Part shown: positions 1-12,900 of the stretch, in pieces
Numbering within the stretch: the stretch's first letter is position 1
Layout of the letters: each line of letters starts with the position of its first letter
Source of the DNA: Datisca glomerata
Lineage: Eukaryota > Streptophyta > Magnoliopsida > Cucurbitales > Datiscaceae
NCBI GenBank assembly: GCA_003255025.1
Contig: QANY01009387.1
Location: 2,046,001 to 2,110,000 of the forward strand
DNA: 64,000 nucleotides
Direction of reading: 5' to 3'
Notes under the pieces: model-generated
Databases searched by the model: none
Seen by the model: only the letters and a program-made list of their open reading frames with translations
What the model was told of the DNA's origin: nothing
Position numbers and translations under genes: made by a program

Positions 1-1445
1 AGGGGATGGGGATCAAATGCTTACTTGCCGTTTGATGATGTGAATTGTTGTTTCTACGCAGATTTGGGAGGAGCAAGTCTATCATCTGAAGTCTCAGCGA
101 TATATGTTGCCATGAAAAATTCTAAGCTGGAATGTGTCGATGAGCATGGTCAAGATCCTATGTCAGCTGAAGTTTACACGCGGGATGATGAAGATGAAGA
201 ATTTGATGATTTCGATCCTTATTTCTTCATAAAAAATTTGCCAGATTTGTCAGTGGTAGTTCCAACATATCGGCCTATGCTGCTACCTAAACAAACTCGG
301 AGTTGCCCTCCCACTACTCTTGTTTTGGACTTGGATGGTAAAATAATAGTGTCAATTTTTAAAGTGTCTAGTGTCAATTTCTAGTACTAAGACAGACTTT
401 TGCGGTCAAAATACTTCACTATTTTATTTGAAATATGGAATTCTCTTCTTAATGGTGGTAACATTTAGCTCGTCCTGTTTTATTCTAGGTGTCAAATATG
501 TACTTACTGTCCTTTACTGACATGTTAAGATCAGTCTTATTTTTTCACATTCACTGTGATTGGTGGAAAGAGGAAGCTAGAAATAGTTGCAATTAGTTAC
601 TGGTTTTTCGCATTCTAATGATAGATGAGAATGTTAATGTAGACCCAATGTTCTTATGATATTCCCACTATATTTTTTACTCTGCAGAAACTCTGGTGCA
701 TTCCTCACTAGAACCTTGTGATGATGCGGACTTTACATTTCCTGTAAATTTTAACCAGCAGGAGCATACAGTTTATGTTCGGTGTAGGCCTTATCTCAGA
801 AACTTCATGGAGAAGGTTTCCGGGCTTTTCGAGATTATCATATTTACGGCTAGTCAAAGTATTTATGCTGAGCAGCTTTTAAATGTTCTTGATCCAAAAA
901 GGAAGATATTCCGGCATCGTGTTTTTCGTGAGTCTTGTGTTTTCGTTGACGGAAATTACATCAAAGATTTGTCAGTTCTTGGACGCGATTTGGCTCATGT
1001 AATTATTGTCGACAACTCTCCTCAGGTAAGATTGCAAATTTTTTCCTTGTTAAATTAATTTGAATGCCTTTTGCCAGCGGGTCCTTTTCAGATGTGTTAC
1101 ATGTGTAATTATTTTCACACTTGTGCCCACCCAACCTCCACACAGGTAAAATATGAACAAGTTTAAAATATGCATCTATGCCCAAGCTGTCATGCGGAAC
1201 AGAAATTATGAGCAAGTTTAAAGGACTACTAACCTTGTACTTTCTTTCAGGCATTTGGGTTTCAAGTGGACAATGGAATACCAATAGAGAGCTGGTTTGA
1301 TGATCGTAGAGATAAAGAGCTGCTTTTATTACTTCCATTTTTGGAGAGCTTGGTTGGAGTGGAAGATGTTCGGCCACTGATTGCTAAAAAATTCAGCCTT
1401 CGAGAGAAAGTAGCATCTGCTGTTTATCCTTCACTAGTTATCTGA
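1..1445 (+). CDS. CTD small phosphatase-like protein (FCP1/SCP family), 3' part of gene
   Basis: Three exons are visible: <1-337, 688-1025 and 1251-1445. They join in phase and end in TGA at 1443-1445; both introns are GT...AG. The first exon is open from base 1, so the N-terminus lies outside the window. The HAD-type catalytic signature DLDETLVHS is assembled across the first intron (DLD in exon 1, ETLVHS in exon 2). Exon 2 carries VRCRPYL, IIIFTAS and VLGRDL, and ends in VDNSPQ; exon 3 has the family's WFDD segment. These are the marks of SCP/FCP1-homology phosphatases, which use two aspartates to dephosphorylate Ser/Thr residues such as those of the RNA polymerase II CTD. An acidic stretch ([15 protein letters not shown]) before the domain and the end shortly after FSLREK fit the plant SSP4-type group. 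That subgroup is from memory; the family is secure. No frame breaks are seen in the visible part. Confidence 0.93.
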
Positions 1446-1675
1446 GACACAGGATTATAATTAGTTTGTGGAGTTTGGACTGATTGCATTCTGTAGTGTT
1501 AGGAGATTACATTACAGAACATCATTTACTTTGTTTAGAGGTCATGTTTGAATCTGGATGAAATGATTGTGTAATCAACTGTTAATAGTCTGAAACTTAG
1601 TACGAGAGCTTATCAGCAGTTGACATGAGGGAAGAGATATGATCCGTCTTATACTTCCCTTGTTTACTTCCTTGA

Positions 1676-1681
1676 AATAAA
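1676..1681 (+). terminator. Candidate polyadenylation signal of the phosphatase gene
   Basis: AATAAA lies about 230 bases after the stop codon, in a T-rich setting, with a second AATAAA near 1766. Between the stop and the Copia element at 1934 nothing else gene-like is seen, so 1446-1933 is read as 3' UTR and flank. Confidence 0.4.
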
Positions 1682-1933
1682 AAGTTCACATAGTTTGTAA
1701 GTTGCATCTTCTGTGTATCAGAAGGTGATGGATGTTACCCTTGTTGGAGAAAATTTGCCTTGAATCAATAAAGGGAACAAAGGACTTCACATGGACAGTC
1801 TTTCAGCTTGAACTGTTACAGTAAGAATTACCCTTGTATAAAGTTCTTGGGTTTCTGTTTTTTTTTTACTGTGGCGAGGGGATGAATTGCATGCCTTTAA
1901 TTTTCTTTTTGAGTACGTCTTTAACATGCTGAT

Positions 1934-2296
1934 TGTAGAAGTTTATTGAATCAAGAACACTTATTTAATTACGTAACGGAATAGATTGAAATGATGAATT
2001 ATATGTCGGATTTGTAGGAAATTACGAAAATGAACTCTCCACTTGTTTCATAATCCAAGAGTTCTTGATTTTGTACGTGAAATTTTGATTTTGATGTTGG
2101 AGGAATGGTTTTCTTTGGTTATGTAGTAGATCTGAATTTTTCTTCTCTAAAATAAAAAATGAAGTTCTCCTCCCATAGAAGTTAATGGTAGTTTTTTTTT
2201 ATATTAATCACCATGGGTAGTTTTTCACCAATCATTCCTTTTCAAAATCGGGTCGAATCGACCCATCATGAGTGTCCGGATCTGAGTTTTCTAACA
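1934..2296 (-). repeat. 3' LTR of the Copia element
   Basis: 363 bases, matching 8450-8816 along most of its length. Both copies share the block ending CTCTAAAATAAAAAATGAAG. On the minus strand the LTR starts TGTTAGAAAACTC, a common Copia LTR start. The outer part is well conserved and the inner 100 bases are diverged by indels. Confidence 0.85.
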
Positions 2297-3480
2297 TGTC
2301 CCACTCACACATGATGGGATAGAACAAATTTAATTACAAACGATTAAACATTCACATACTAATAAATTCATACGGGCAAATGGATTGTGCAACCCGCGAA
2401 CACATATAAGAACTAGTTGCTATGAACCTGTTAGAGATAACACATCAGCCCCAAAATCGAAGACTGTCAACTCGTCCGCTATGCCCTAGATGTATTTGTT
2501 ATATCAGTTCAAACATTTCTAATCCCTCTAAGAGTAATGGTTGACGTAATCAAAACATGTATTCACAAACATGTACTAACCACTACGATGCGACATAATT
2601 GGTCGATCAGTGAACACACTTTAGATATAGACAAAAAAACGTCATACTTCCTTACATATATAGCTCAACTTCAAATAAATTACTTTTCTAGACATGTCCC
2701 ATTAGGTCGAATTACTATAACCATAGGTAACATGCTAAAGTAGCAACATTTATTTGTCACTTCAATATATAGTCGAAAGTCAAATAGCACAAAAATGAGG
2801 TTTCAAAGTACCTCAAATGACTCCTGCAATGTGAGAACAGGGATTCTATCTCACATTTTCCTTATCTAGTCGCAAAAGACACATGTAGTATGATCACATG
2901 CTATAGTGATTTTTTCTTCATAGAAAGAGTATATGTCTATATTGAACCACTATAAGAATCTTAGCTCAATCGCAGATACCAAAATATTCCTCGTGCCTAG
3001 CTCGAGATCTTACTAGCTCACTCCTCATAACACCTACCATAAGTTCTCGCACCCCATCCACCAACCAGGCTACATGATCGTGGGAATTATGTCGATCCAT
3101 GAATTAATATTTAGACCTCATTTTGACCTCTTGTCAAGGCAACAACCTAATTAAAATACGCTTTGTTCACACTTCCCAAATATTTTAAGCATACAATGTC
3201 TCATCTTAGCTCACTCTTCAAGCGCCTGAGGCGACTGCTTGTATGAGTAAGTCAGTCTATGCCGGGCGACAAATATTTTCATTTTATCCAAACATGATAT
3301 GTGTATTTTGTGCTACAAATAAATAAAATAATGAACAACATCAAGTTCATTAACTAATAACATTAATACAAAATATACCAAAAATCGCACATCATTTTAC
3401 AAATATCTCTAGGGATTTGACATGGTTTAGAAAAATATCTCTAGGGATTGGCTTTGTCAAAGGATCAACCATCATTATTT
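2297..3480 (-). other. Copia 3' internal non-coding stretch with polypurine tract
   Basis: About 1.2 kb between the RNase H remnant and the 3' LTR. The first 14 bases next to the LTR form the probable polypurine tract on the minus strand (GTGTGAGTGGGACA). No Copia domain is recognisable in the rest, and the short open frames have no family features. It may be a long 3' untranslated segment or hold a secondary insertion. Confidence 0.5.
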
Positions 3481-3511
3481 CCTTCTACGCTATAATATCT
3501 CATACAAAAGT

Positions 3512-6100
3512 TTACTTAGTGTCTATATGCTTCATTTTTCTATGATACTTCGAATCTTTAGTGTAAGCGATGGCTGCTTGACTATCACAAAATAAAGTCA
3601 CTGGTTTCGATACACTAGAAACAACTTGTAAATGTTGTAGAAACCTTCTAACCCAAATTGCCTCTTGCATTGCATCCGAACACGCTATAAATTCTGCTTC
3701 CATAGTTGATAACACAATGCATGTCTGTTTCTTGCTACTCCAAGATATGACGCCATTCCTTAGCAAGAAAGCATATCCAAACGTTGATTTGCGTTCGTTA
3801 GGGTCACCACCTTAACCAACATCTGAGTAACCCACTAGATGCAGATCGTTTCCTCGATAGTATAAACATAAGTCTATAGTACCTTTAAGGTACCTCAAAA
3901 TCCTCTTAACAGCTTTCCAATGAGCTTGTCCAGGATTCGATTGATAACGACTGACTAAACCTACGACATAACAAATATCACAGCGTGTACGCAACATAGC
4001 GTACATCAAACTTCCAATGGCATTAAAATATGAGACTCTGGCTATGCTCTTTTTTTTCTTCTAGAGTCTTAGGACACATTTCCTGACTAAGGATTTCACT
4101 CTTTGCTATTGGAGTATCGATGGGTTTGCAATATGCATATTGAATCTTTCGAATATTTTCTTAATATATGACTCTTACGACAGAGCAAGAAGTCTTTTTG
4201 AACAATCTCGATATATCTTTACACTTAGTATAAATGTTGTTTCACCCATATCCTTCATGTTAAAATGAGAAGACAACCATTCTTTAATGGTCACGACAAA
4301 TATTTTATCATTCCCAGCCAAAAGAATTTCATCTACATACAATGATAAAATTACAATATTACCCTCAATATGTTTGGCGTAAACACAATGGTCTTTATCA
4401 ATCATCATAAAATCATAAGAGGTTATGGCTCTATGAAACCTAAGATACCATTGTCTAGATGATTGTTTGAGGCCATATATTGATTTTAGGAGCTAGCCAG
4501 TTGCATGTAAATTTCTTCATCAAGTTCCCCATTCGAGAAAGCATTTAATCCATCTGGTGTAATTCCAAATCCATCGGGCCCACAATAGCTAATTTTAGAT
4601 GTATGGAGGCAAACCTAATAGCATGTGAAAAGTTTTCATCATAGTTTATTCCTTCTTGTTGAGTGTAACCCTTAGCTACCAAACACGCCTTACATCTTTT
4701 TATAGATCCATATTCCTTGCAGATTTGTATCATCGGTCAAAATGTTACTCCTACTCGGATTAAGGAGATGAGACACATTCTTATTCATTTCAGATTTCTG
4801 ATCAGTAGTAACATTAGTGTCAAGATCTTCTATCTCATATAGACTCACATCTTGACTAGCTTCTCTTTTGCTAGGAAATTCATTCTCTAAAAATGTGGCA
4901 TCCCTTGATTCAAATTCAGTAAAACTTCCATCAATTTGTTCACCAATGAACATGTATCCTTTGGAGTGTTCAACATATCTTATAAATATGGATTTCTTAC
5001 ATCTCGGTTTAAGTTTACCATGCTTATGAGAAGAATTGTAAACATAATCTATAGACCCACAAGGTCGCAGATTACTTAAATCGGGTTTCCTGCCCATCCA
5101 AAGTTCATATGGGGTGGAAGTTACTGATTTAGAAGGTACACAGTTAAGTAAATATGTAGCAGTAAGCAACGCATCTCCCCGATATGAAATCGGTAAACTC
5201 GCTTGTGCCATCATAAACCTTACCATATCTAGAAACGTTCTATTCCTTCTTTTCCCAACACTATTTTGTTATGGAGTTCTAAGAATAGTTAGTTGTGTAG
5301 ATATACCCTTTTCATCACATAATTTTTTGAATTAATCAGAAAGATATTCACGGTATCGATATGTTCTTAATTCTTTTATCCTATGAATGTGAAGCAGTCC
5401 AATACTTCAGATTTATGGGAGATTAAATAGACATAACCAAAACGCGTGAAATCATCAATAAAAGTGATAAAATATGAAGCGTCATGTCTCATCTTCACAA
5501 ATATCAGAATGAATGGATAATCGACTCTTTTTCCGTTTCCAAATAGTTTTCTAGTTGGTTTTCCGGCAAGACAATGCTCAGATATATAACTATATCTTTA
5601 CAAGTGAGCCTAATAGACATTCTTTAGCAAGCCTATTCATTATGTCTCGCCATATATGACCTAATCTAGCATGTCATATATTAGCATCAATCACATTATT
5701 ACTAGACGATGGCATTAAAAAAAATCATTACTAGCATTGTTATGTTTAGTGTCTAGAACAATAAAACCATTCAAAAATAACCAGATCTATAATCTAAATA
5801 AAAGTTTGCACTACCTGAATGAAATTTGGTATTAAAACCTAAACCTAGGAGAACAGTTATAGAGACTAAGTTTTGCCTAATCTCAGGAGCATAAAGGACA
5901 TCATGCAGGAATAACGTCTGACCACCATGCAACTAAAGCTTGCAATTGCCAATTCCTTTAACTTCTACTCTGAAATTTTTTCCTACATAGATCCATCTTG
6001 CTCCCACTACGACTCAACGATACTCTATAAATGCTCCCCTCTATTTAGCTACATGGTTAGTTGCTCCTGAATTTACAGTCCATACAAGATAAAATTTAGT
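3512..6100 (-). pseudogene. Copia pol remnant: protease, integrase, reverse transcriptase, RNase H
   Basis: Reading leftwards on the minus strand: a protease site NSGATNH near 6065 (D of DSGA changed to N); an integrase core near 5430-5500 with FITFIDDF; and the integrase C-terminal part at 4690-5226 (YELWMGRKPDLSNLRPCG). Next come RT pieces at 4545-4733 (KGYTQQEGINYDENF) and 4175-4408, where the catalytic YVDD box reads YVDE. RNase H follows at 3812-4009 and 3512-3766, with STMEAEF and CDSQAAIAY. The frame is broken repeatedly by stops and shifts; for example, a stop lies directly after GYSDVG at about 3812. With both the protease and RT active sites altered, the element cannot be autonomous. 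Confidence 0.88.
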
Positions 6101-6149
6101 TAGTAACACACAGCTAGAAACATAACAATGGTGAGAAGTAATATTAGAA

Positions 6150-7200
6150 AGTACCTTGTCTTTCTTGGGTTCACTAGGAGACGCAGTGAATTCACGTTAA
6201 AAAAACACAAACATTCACATCTTAAAGTTATGGCAAACTTAACTAAGTCAATCATGATGTGATATTGAGTATATGATTGAAAGTTCACAGTGCTTACAAT
6301 CATCTCTCATACAAAATATAAGATCATCATTACTTAGTTATATGCGCAAAACATATCACGTATGAGAATACACTAATCTCATTTATCATAACTCCTACTC
6401 AGTTAATATCATAACATGAAAAATATATACACAAAATAAAAGACTATACTAAACATGGCAACTTACTTGGTTATAATTAATTCTAAACATAGTCATCGTA
6501 TGTACAAAAGAAATGGGACATCAGAATATCTTCAACACTTGAACATGAGACTTCATTCAGTGTATGTTCCTTCATGTCGACGCCAAGGCCCAACCTTGTG
6601 CTCCGAAGATTTACGAATTGTGAGAATGCAGTTGAACGGCAAATTCCAGAACATATATTTCTTTACTCTCTTGATATGAGATCTTCTATAATACAATCGT
6701 ATTCTTCAGAGATATACTTGTCATGATCTCTTCTTTATCTGTATTCCACAAGCTCAGCAAGGAATTGAGAAGAATTTTGCATATATTTATCTCAATTTCA
6801 ATGTCCCTTTTTCGCACTTCATTGTATATTTTACTCAAATGTACTATATGTTCAATCATGTTGTGATGTGGATTCATTTGTACTCACAAAGTTCATAGTA
6901 CAAAGTATATAAACCTTCATAATCTAAGTTCCAATCCATCTTTTATACTAACATTACAAATATACATCACTTCAAAAATTTACGTTATCGTACTTGTCCA
7001 CATATCAAAACTAATTTATCAAAATATCGACTATATAAAAACTTGGAAAAATACTTTCATGAACATACACACCTATTGGTGAAAAAGGGTGTGTATAAAC
7101 TAAAAACCCAAAGTCCATGTTGATATTACATATTCTTCCCAATATTAGTGCAAAAAATCTCATATAAATAATAAAACCATGTGACCGAAATGGTTAGTGT
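6150..7200 (-). pseudogene. Copia gag remnant
   Basis: The segment 6686-6877 (minus) encodes HIVHLSKIYNEV and ILLNSLL, the pattern of the Copia gag UBN2-type domain, where HI-x-EM...L and V-x-x-IL-x-SLP recur. The remainder is frame-shifted. A clear CCHC zinc knuckle is not found where it should lie, between here and the protease near 6065. The limits of this remnant are approximate. Confidence 0.5.
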
Positions 7201-8449
7201 TGTTAACTGACTTTCACATAAAGAATGCAAGTACTAAATCTGGAAGTAAACACAACACTTTGAAAATTTGAAAAAAGCCAACTTAAAATAAAAAATTTGG
7301 TCACTGTTTCACTTATTCTCAAATTTCATGCCAAACCGTTTCACCAATTCATAATAAAGAGAAAATAATTTGTCATATAACACAGTCGAAGACATTTAAA
7401 AGAAACAAGTTGTAGATGCAAGGGTGTCACGTGAGTGAGGTGCATGAGTGGTCTAGTCTTAGCTCGTGACTGGAACAACGCCTGAGAACGTCAGGGAGGA
7501 CGCCGGGAGGTGAAGGGGGAGCACTCTAGACACTCAAGGGCGGTGACAAATGCTTGCTCTCTCTAAAAGTGGGAGTTTCTCTAACTAGAAATGAGAGTTT
7601 CTCTCTCTAAATTTTCAATCCTCCCAAATGAAGGAGGAGTCCTCCTTTTATAGGTGAACAAAAGGAGGGAGGGGAGGACCATTGCAACTAATTCATTGAT
7701 TAGTTACAAGCCCGCCAATTAAATCGTGTCATTTAAATTGATTGATCATGCTTAGGTGAGTAAGAGGAGGATTACACATGAGCCAATAGGGTGGCGCCAT
7801 GTGGGTCTTTGTGTAATGACCATGATCTAGGGAGAACACGCCTAGCCGGTGAGGCGCGACGACGGTGTTCACGCAACGCCTCTTCTACAAAGATTCTCTC
7901 AAACAAAACCTCTTTCCAAGGCGGGAGGGTAGCACACCTTCAATGTCTAGAGTGGTCGTACCGAGGAGGTATGTCCCCCGCCTAGTACAACGTAATCTCG
8001 CCCCTAATCCTGCCAGTCCATAGCCTCCCGAACGTTCCCAGGCAACCATACGTTCACCCAAGTCTTTGTCACTTGACTTGATGGTTTGTGATGTGATGAC
8101 TCGTTGTGATAGTGTAGTGGTGTGTCTACAAGTTGCATTACTGAGGGTGATCAATGCACCTTCATGGTACACCCATGAGGGTGACATCAATGGTGCTATC
8201 ATAGGGGAGACACCCCATGTTGCTGTCATGGGGACGACCCCCATGGGTACCTTAGTGGCGGCACCTCAATGGGTGAATCTCAGTGGCGGCACCCCATGGA
8301 GTGCACCTCAACGGTGACACTCCATGGCACGTTTTTTGTGGAGACACTCCCGATACGTCGTAAGAGTTGCACTTTGCGGGTAGTCAACGTTGAAGTCGCC
8401 AACCCTCTTGTACACAAGTGACTATTTAAAAAGAATGCGGTAAAACCGA
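7200..8449 (-). other. Long GC-richer leader or secondary insertion inside the Copia element
   Basis: About 1.2 kb between gag and the 5' LTR, clearly richer in G+C than its surroundings. It contains no retrotransposon domain. A degenerate minisatellite at about 8160-8370 has units of 26-28 bases built around (G/C)ACACCCCATGG and CAGTGGCGGCACC. A 119-codon minus-strand frame (7885-8244) crosses it but shows no family features and reads through the repeat, so I do not call it a gene. Copia leaders are normally far shorter than this. Confidence 0.45.
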
Positions 8450-8816
8450 TGTAGAAATTTACCGAGTCAAGAACACTTACTTGATTACGCAGCGGAATAG
8501 ATCGAAATGATGAATTACGTGCCGGATCTGGTAGGAAATCACGAAAACGAACTGCCTACTTGTTGCACAACCCAAGAGCCCTTAATTTTGTATATGAAAT
8601 CTTGATTTTGATGTTGAAAGAATGATTTTTTCTTTGATTATGTAATAAGTCCGAATTTTTCTTCTCTAAAATAAAAAATGAAGTTCCCCCCCAAAGAAGT
8701 TAATGATATTTTTTTATATTAACCACCATTAATAATTTTTCATATGAAAAATTATTAATCATTATTTTTTAAAACTGGGTCAGGTCAATCCATCATGGAC
8801 GCCCAGATGTCCAACA
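8450..8816 (-). repeat. 5' LTR of the Copia element
   Basis: 367 bases, TG...CA, the partner of 1934-2296. On the minus strand it starts TGTTGGACATC. It carries a 20-base inverted AT-rich patch (AATAATTTTTC...GAAAAATTATT near 8731-8757) that the other LTR lacks, so one copy has gained or lost a small hairpin. Confidence 0.85.
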
Positions 8817-9809
8817 GATAAAAGAAAAATATGAATGGCATGCTGTGGCTTATGCAATGATTTTCACTTAAAAGACGAAGCAATACCTTCCCGTACGGTG
8901 AAGAACAGGGGACTCAGCGAGAAGAATATAGGAGTAGGCAACGTAGGTGTTTGCAGCAAACGACTTGCAATTTTTTTTCGTTTGGTCAATTGCACGTTGC
9001 TTCAGAGTCTCAAACACCGCAACTAGCACCAACTTAATGAAGTTAGTTACAGATGTCCCGGTACATTTGTCGACCCTATAATCTTGCTATAATATGAATG
9101 GCACGTGATGTATAATAATACATTCATCTCTTAATTTAAATTTTAGTTTTTTTTTAAACATAGTCGCATCATATTTAAGGCGGTGTTACTGCACATAGCT
9201 TTTTTCTTATGGATTATATAAAATACGTTTCATTCTATGTCATTGTTAGTTTAGCATAAGTAATGAAAAAGGAAGAGAAAATAAAAAAGATGGATTCTTT
9301 TAATATTTTATTTTTAGTGTCCACTCACTTTCTCATCGAATATGTTATTATTACACGGATTAGGTTGGATTGCAAAGAAAATGAGAGAATAAAAGAAATT
9401 GTGGATAATTTGATTTTCATGGAAAAGACTATGAATTGAAATGAAGTTTGCTCCATGAATTTTTTTTTATTTCTTCATTTTTTTCTCCTATCTAAAAACT
9501 TAATTACAAGCTCAGTATGTTGTTCCTTATTGCAAAATGTAATATCACATTCGCCTTAAACAACTGCTTGCTACTATCCCGCCAGACCCTCGGTTCCCTT
9601 GCTAAACCAATATCTGTTGTGTCTTTGAGCATAAGGAGGTTTTGCATGGTGCATATACGATACACCACTTTAACCGTTAATTGACAACATGGAGGACTCG
9701 CTTTCGATGCGAAGTGAAGTAACCAACTTATGCAGCGCAAGTCGCACGCCAGTAAACCAAGGAGGGTTCCCCTTCCAATCATGGTTAAGTTTTCTTACCG
9801 CCCCCACCC
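8817..9809. other. Intergenic / upstream region of ASY1
   Basis: About 1 kb with only short open frames of no recognisable family. It is moderately AT-rich and ends in the C-rich core promoter of ASY1. No further repeat or RNA gene was recognised. Confidence 0.5.
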
Positions 9810-9817
9810 TATAAATA
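9810..9817 (+). promoter_or_regulatory. Probable TATA box of ASY1
   Basis: TATAAATA lies about 135 bases before the ASY1 start codon, directly after a C-rich tract and followed by CT-rich leader sequence. This would place transcription start near 9840 and give a 5' UTR of about 105 bases. Confidence 0.55.
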
Positions 9818-9948
9818 CCACCATTTCCTTCACCTTCCAGTCCCGCCACTTTCTTTATTTGTTTCATTCTGTTCAAATTTTCTGAATCTACTTCAGAGTG
9901 GCCTCCTTCTGCTCTGATACTCAGTAATCAGACCACAACATCAACACC

Positions 9949-12900
9949 ATGGTATGCTCATGGAACTTTCTGGACTAGCAATTTTTACTTGATGACGCAA
10001 TATCTGCATTGTCCTCAGGTTGTTGCACAGAAAGTGAAGGAAGCAGAGATCACGGAGCAGGACTCACTTCTTCTGGTGATTTCACTTTCCAATTGTCGTT
10101 TTCAATCTTTTTTGGCGCTATCAGATATCTAAATGTGGAGAAATTCATGATTCGATTTGTTATTTCCTTGCTTGATTTTTCACTGCATTCCAATTGTTAC
10201 TACTTCTTGACCACCGGAATTGTTCATGCTCTCGAAAATCGAATTTTCTGATTTCGTTGAACTTGTGGTTGATTCAATAGAGTTGTAATTGGAGCATTTT
10301 TAAAACCGTTAACATTTATCTCTAAGATCTGAACTATGTTCTCTCGGTATGGTTAACATAAGAACATCTAGCAGCTTAGTTTTTAGTGGAAATATTATGA
10401 TCAGTTTCTAGCACATATCAACCGCTCGAACGAATAAGAGATTGTATTTAATTTATAACGGATTTTTGTTAATTGTCTCTGCAGCTTAACTTTCCAATCC
10501 AATGCTCTGTTCTAGTATGGTTCATTGTTAAAAGACTCGTGAATATAGTTACGACAACATAACACATTTTGCAACTCAACTTCTTTGATGCTGCAAGGAC
10601 GTAGTCAGTAATTGTTATATTTTCGTTAGTCCTTTTAGCTTATATATAATTTGTATTCTGAATTCAGACGAGGAACTTGCTTCGCATTGCTATATTCAAT
10701 ATCAGCTACATCAGAGGGCTTTTTCCAGAGAAGTATTTCAACGATAAGTCTGTCCCTGCTTTAGGTAAGTTTGTCTTAAACATTGTTCTCTAATTTTGGT
10801 TGAATCCTCAGCTTTAACTTTTTGTGATAAGCTCATTATCGACAGAGATGAAGATCAAGAAACTTATGCCGATGGATGCAGAGTCTCGCAGATTGATTGA
10901 TTGGATGGAAAAAGGTAGATCTCATCTGTTTTATCGACCAGCATGAGCTTTACTCTGATTTGATTTTAATACTGAGTTATACATATTCCAGGCGTATATG
11001 ATGCGTTGCAGAAGAAGTACCTCAAAACGCTTTTGTTCTGTGTGTGTGAAGCAGTAGAAGGTCCAATGATTGAGGAATATTCATGTAAGCTTTTGAAAAT
11101 ATTTCATTGCCACTTCCCGGCATTGTTATTAATCCTAATGGAAAAATTTCAGTCATCTTCAGCACCTTTTCAAATGATGAGTTGATATTGTTCCGCCAAT
11201 TATGTGTGTAACGGAGGCTTAATTCTCTTAATTGTGTTTATGGTCAGTTCGATGACAAAATCTAATTCGTCAATTACATTGTCTCCATATAACTGTAACA
11301 TACAACTTAATATGTGCAGTTGGTGTAGGAAATTACGGGTTTCTGTTGTAACATTTTTAGAATTTTCTTTAGCGGATTGATATATTTGAAAATATCTTTT
11401 CCACAGTTTCTTTCAGTTATTCAAATTCTGACAGCCAGGAAGTTTCAATGAATATCAACCGCACTGGAAATAGGAAGCAGTGTGAAACATTCAAGTGCAA
11501 CTCAACAACAGAAATAACTCCCAACCAGATGAGGTATACTAGATCATGGTCGGATACCGTACTCATCTGCCTTTTTTTTTCTTTTAGTATCAGCGGTATA
11601 AAGTGATAAATTGTTAATTTCCAGGAGTTCTGCTTGTAAGATGGTCCGTACACTAGTTCAACTAATGAGAACTCTGGATAGGATGCCTGAAGAGGTAATA
11701 CTAATAATATAAGGTCATATGTTACCTGATGAAAATATAAGGACATTTTGCAAGTTGTGTGCATTTTCATTGCAGAAGTGGAAGTGCTAACATATTGACA
11801 ATGTGTTGTAGAACAATAATTATTAACTACTTTTCTTGTTCTTTATTTGTTTTTTCAGCGGACTATACTGATGAAACTCTTCTACTATGATGATATAACG
11901 GTATGTTTTTTAGTGCTTCTTTTACTCCATTTTCAGGCGTGTGGTCAGTATTCATTATTAATTGTTAACATAAAAGTTCTGGTTTGGTGTATATAGAAAG
12001 TGTCAGTTACTATGCATGATTTTTTGCATCTTTAAAATCATCCGGCCCTTTGGATTAAAATGATTAACTGAATCTGTACTGATGTTTGTGTAATACATAG
12101 AATCTTCATCTCAACAGCTTTTATTTGCTATTCCACCGAGTGAAACATTTCCTATGTGAAAGCAAATAACTCATTAGAGAGAAATCGATACTTACATCAT
12201 CGTTTCTTGCAGCCAGTAGATTATGAACCTCCCTTCTTCAGATGCTGCACTGAGGAAGAAGCTCATAATCCATGGACCAAAAATCCTCTGAAAATGGAGG
12301 TTGGGAATGTCAACAGCAAGCATTTTGTATTAGCTCTTAAAGTAAGGGATCGTTGGAAATTATATAGATCGATACAGCTGCGGTTGAATTTTCAGTCATA
12401 TCTTATTGGTTACTCGTATAGGTCAAGAGTGTGCTTGATCCGTGCGATGATGAGAACGATGATATTGAAGACAATGAAGTGAGCTTAGGAGTTGATTCTG
12501 TACACAAGGACGAGTACTCTGAATCTGACAGCGAGGTGAGCTGGATTTTTTCATTTCTGAATTCCTACTAGTTCCATTATGAGCAAGAAATATTTGGAGT
12601 TTTAAATTTAATCAAACTGCCTGAAGTTTGTATTAAAATCATAATAAAAATTTCTTGACATTAGGTTGACCATCTACCGGATGACCGGTACATAATTGCA
12701 CCTATAGGTAAATTACACGATCCTCCTTTTTCCTACCAGTTTGGCTTTCAATAGCCCTCTTGATTTTATTTTCGTTGTCATTGGAATGTAAAATTCGCTT
12801 GGCAGATAAACAGCAAAGACAGGGAAGTACTGACGTGTTTGATGAAGGTAAATAATATAATTAAGATACTAATATTGAAATAACTGTAAGAACTATAAAA

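Larger units (their letters stand above)
1934..8816 (-). mobile_element. Old Ty1/Copia LTR retrotransposon, complete but decayed
   Basis: Two direct repeats bound the element: 1934-2296 and 8450-8816. Both read TGTAGAA... to ...ACA on the plus strand, so the ends are TG...CA. Inside, minus-strand coding remnants run in Copia order from right to left: gag, protease, integrase, reverse transcriptase, RNase H. A purine-rich tract with GAGTGGGACA (minus strand) sits directly against the left LTR, as a polypurine tract should. The site next to the right LTR is only a weak match to an initiator-Met primer-binding site. The LTRs differ at roughly 15% of positions over their first 240 bases by my eye count, mostly transitions, so the insertion is old. 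No convincing target duplication was found; only GAT is shared at the two outer edges. Confidence 0.85.

Noticed and set aside
1003..1377. 124-codon minus-strand frame opposite the phosphatase gene
   Set aside because: Antisense shadow of exon 3 and the second intron of a confident gene.
7885..8244. 119-codon minus-strand frame in the Copia leader
   Set aside because: Runs through a degenerate minisatellite, has no recognisable family and lies inside a transposon.
1929..8821. Five-base target duplication of the Copia element
   Set aside because: Flanks are CTGAT and GATAA; only GAT is shared, which is too little to claim.
9870..9884. Primer-binding site of a Copia element (GCTCTGATACT, minus strand)
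   Set aside because: Resembles the initiator-Met primer-binding complement, but lies in the ASY1 5' UTR with no LTR beside it; the Copia LTR ends at 8816.
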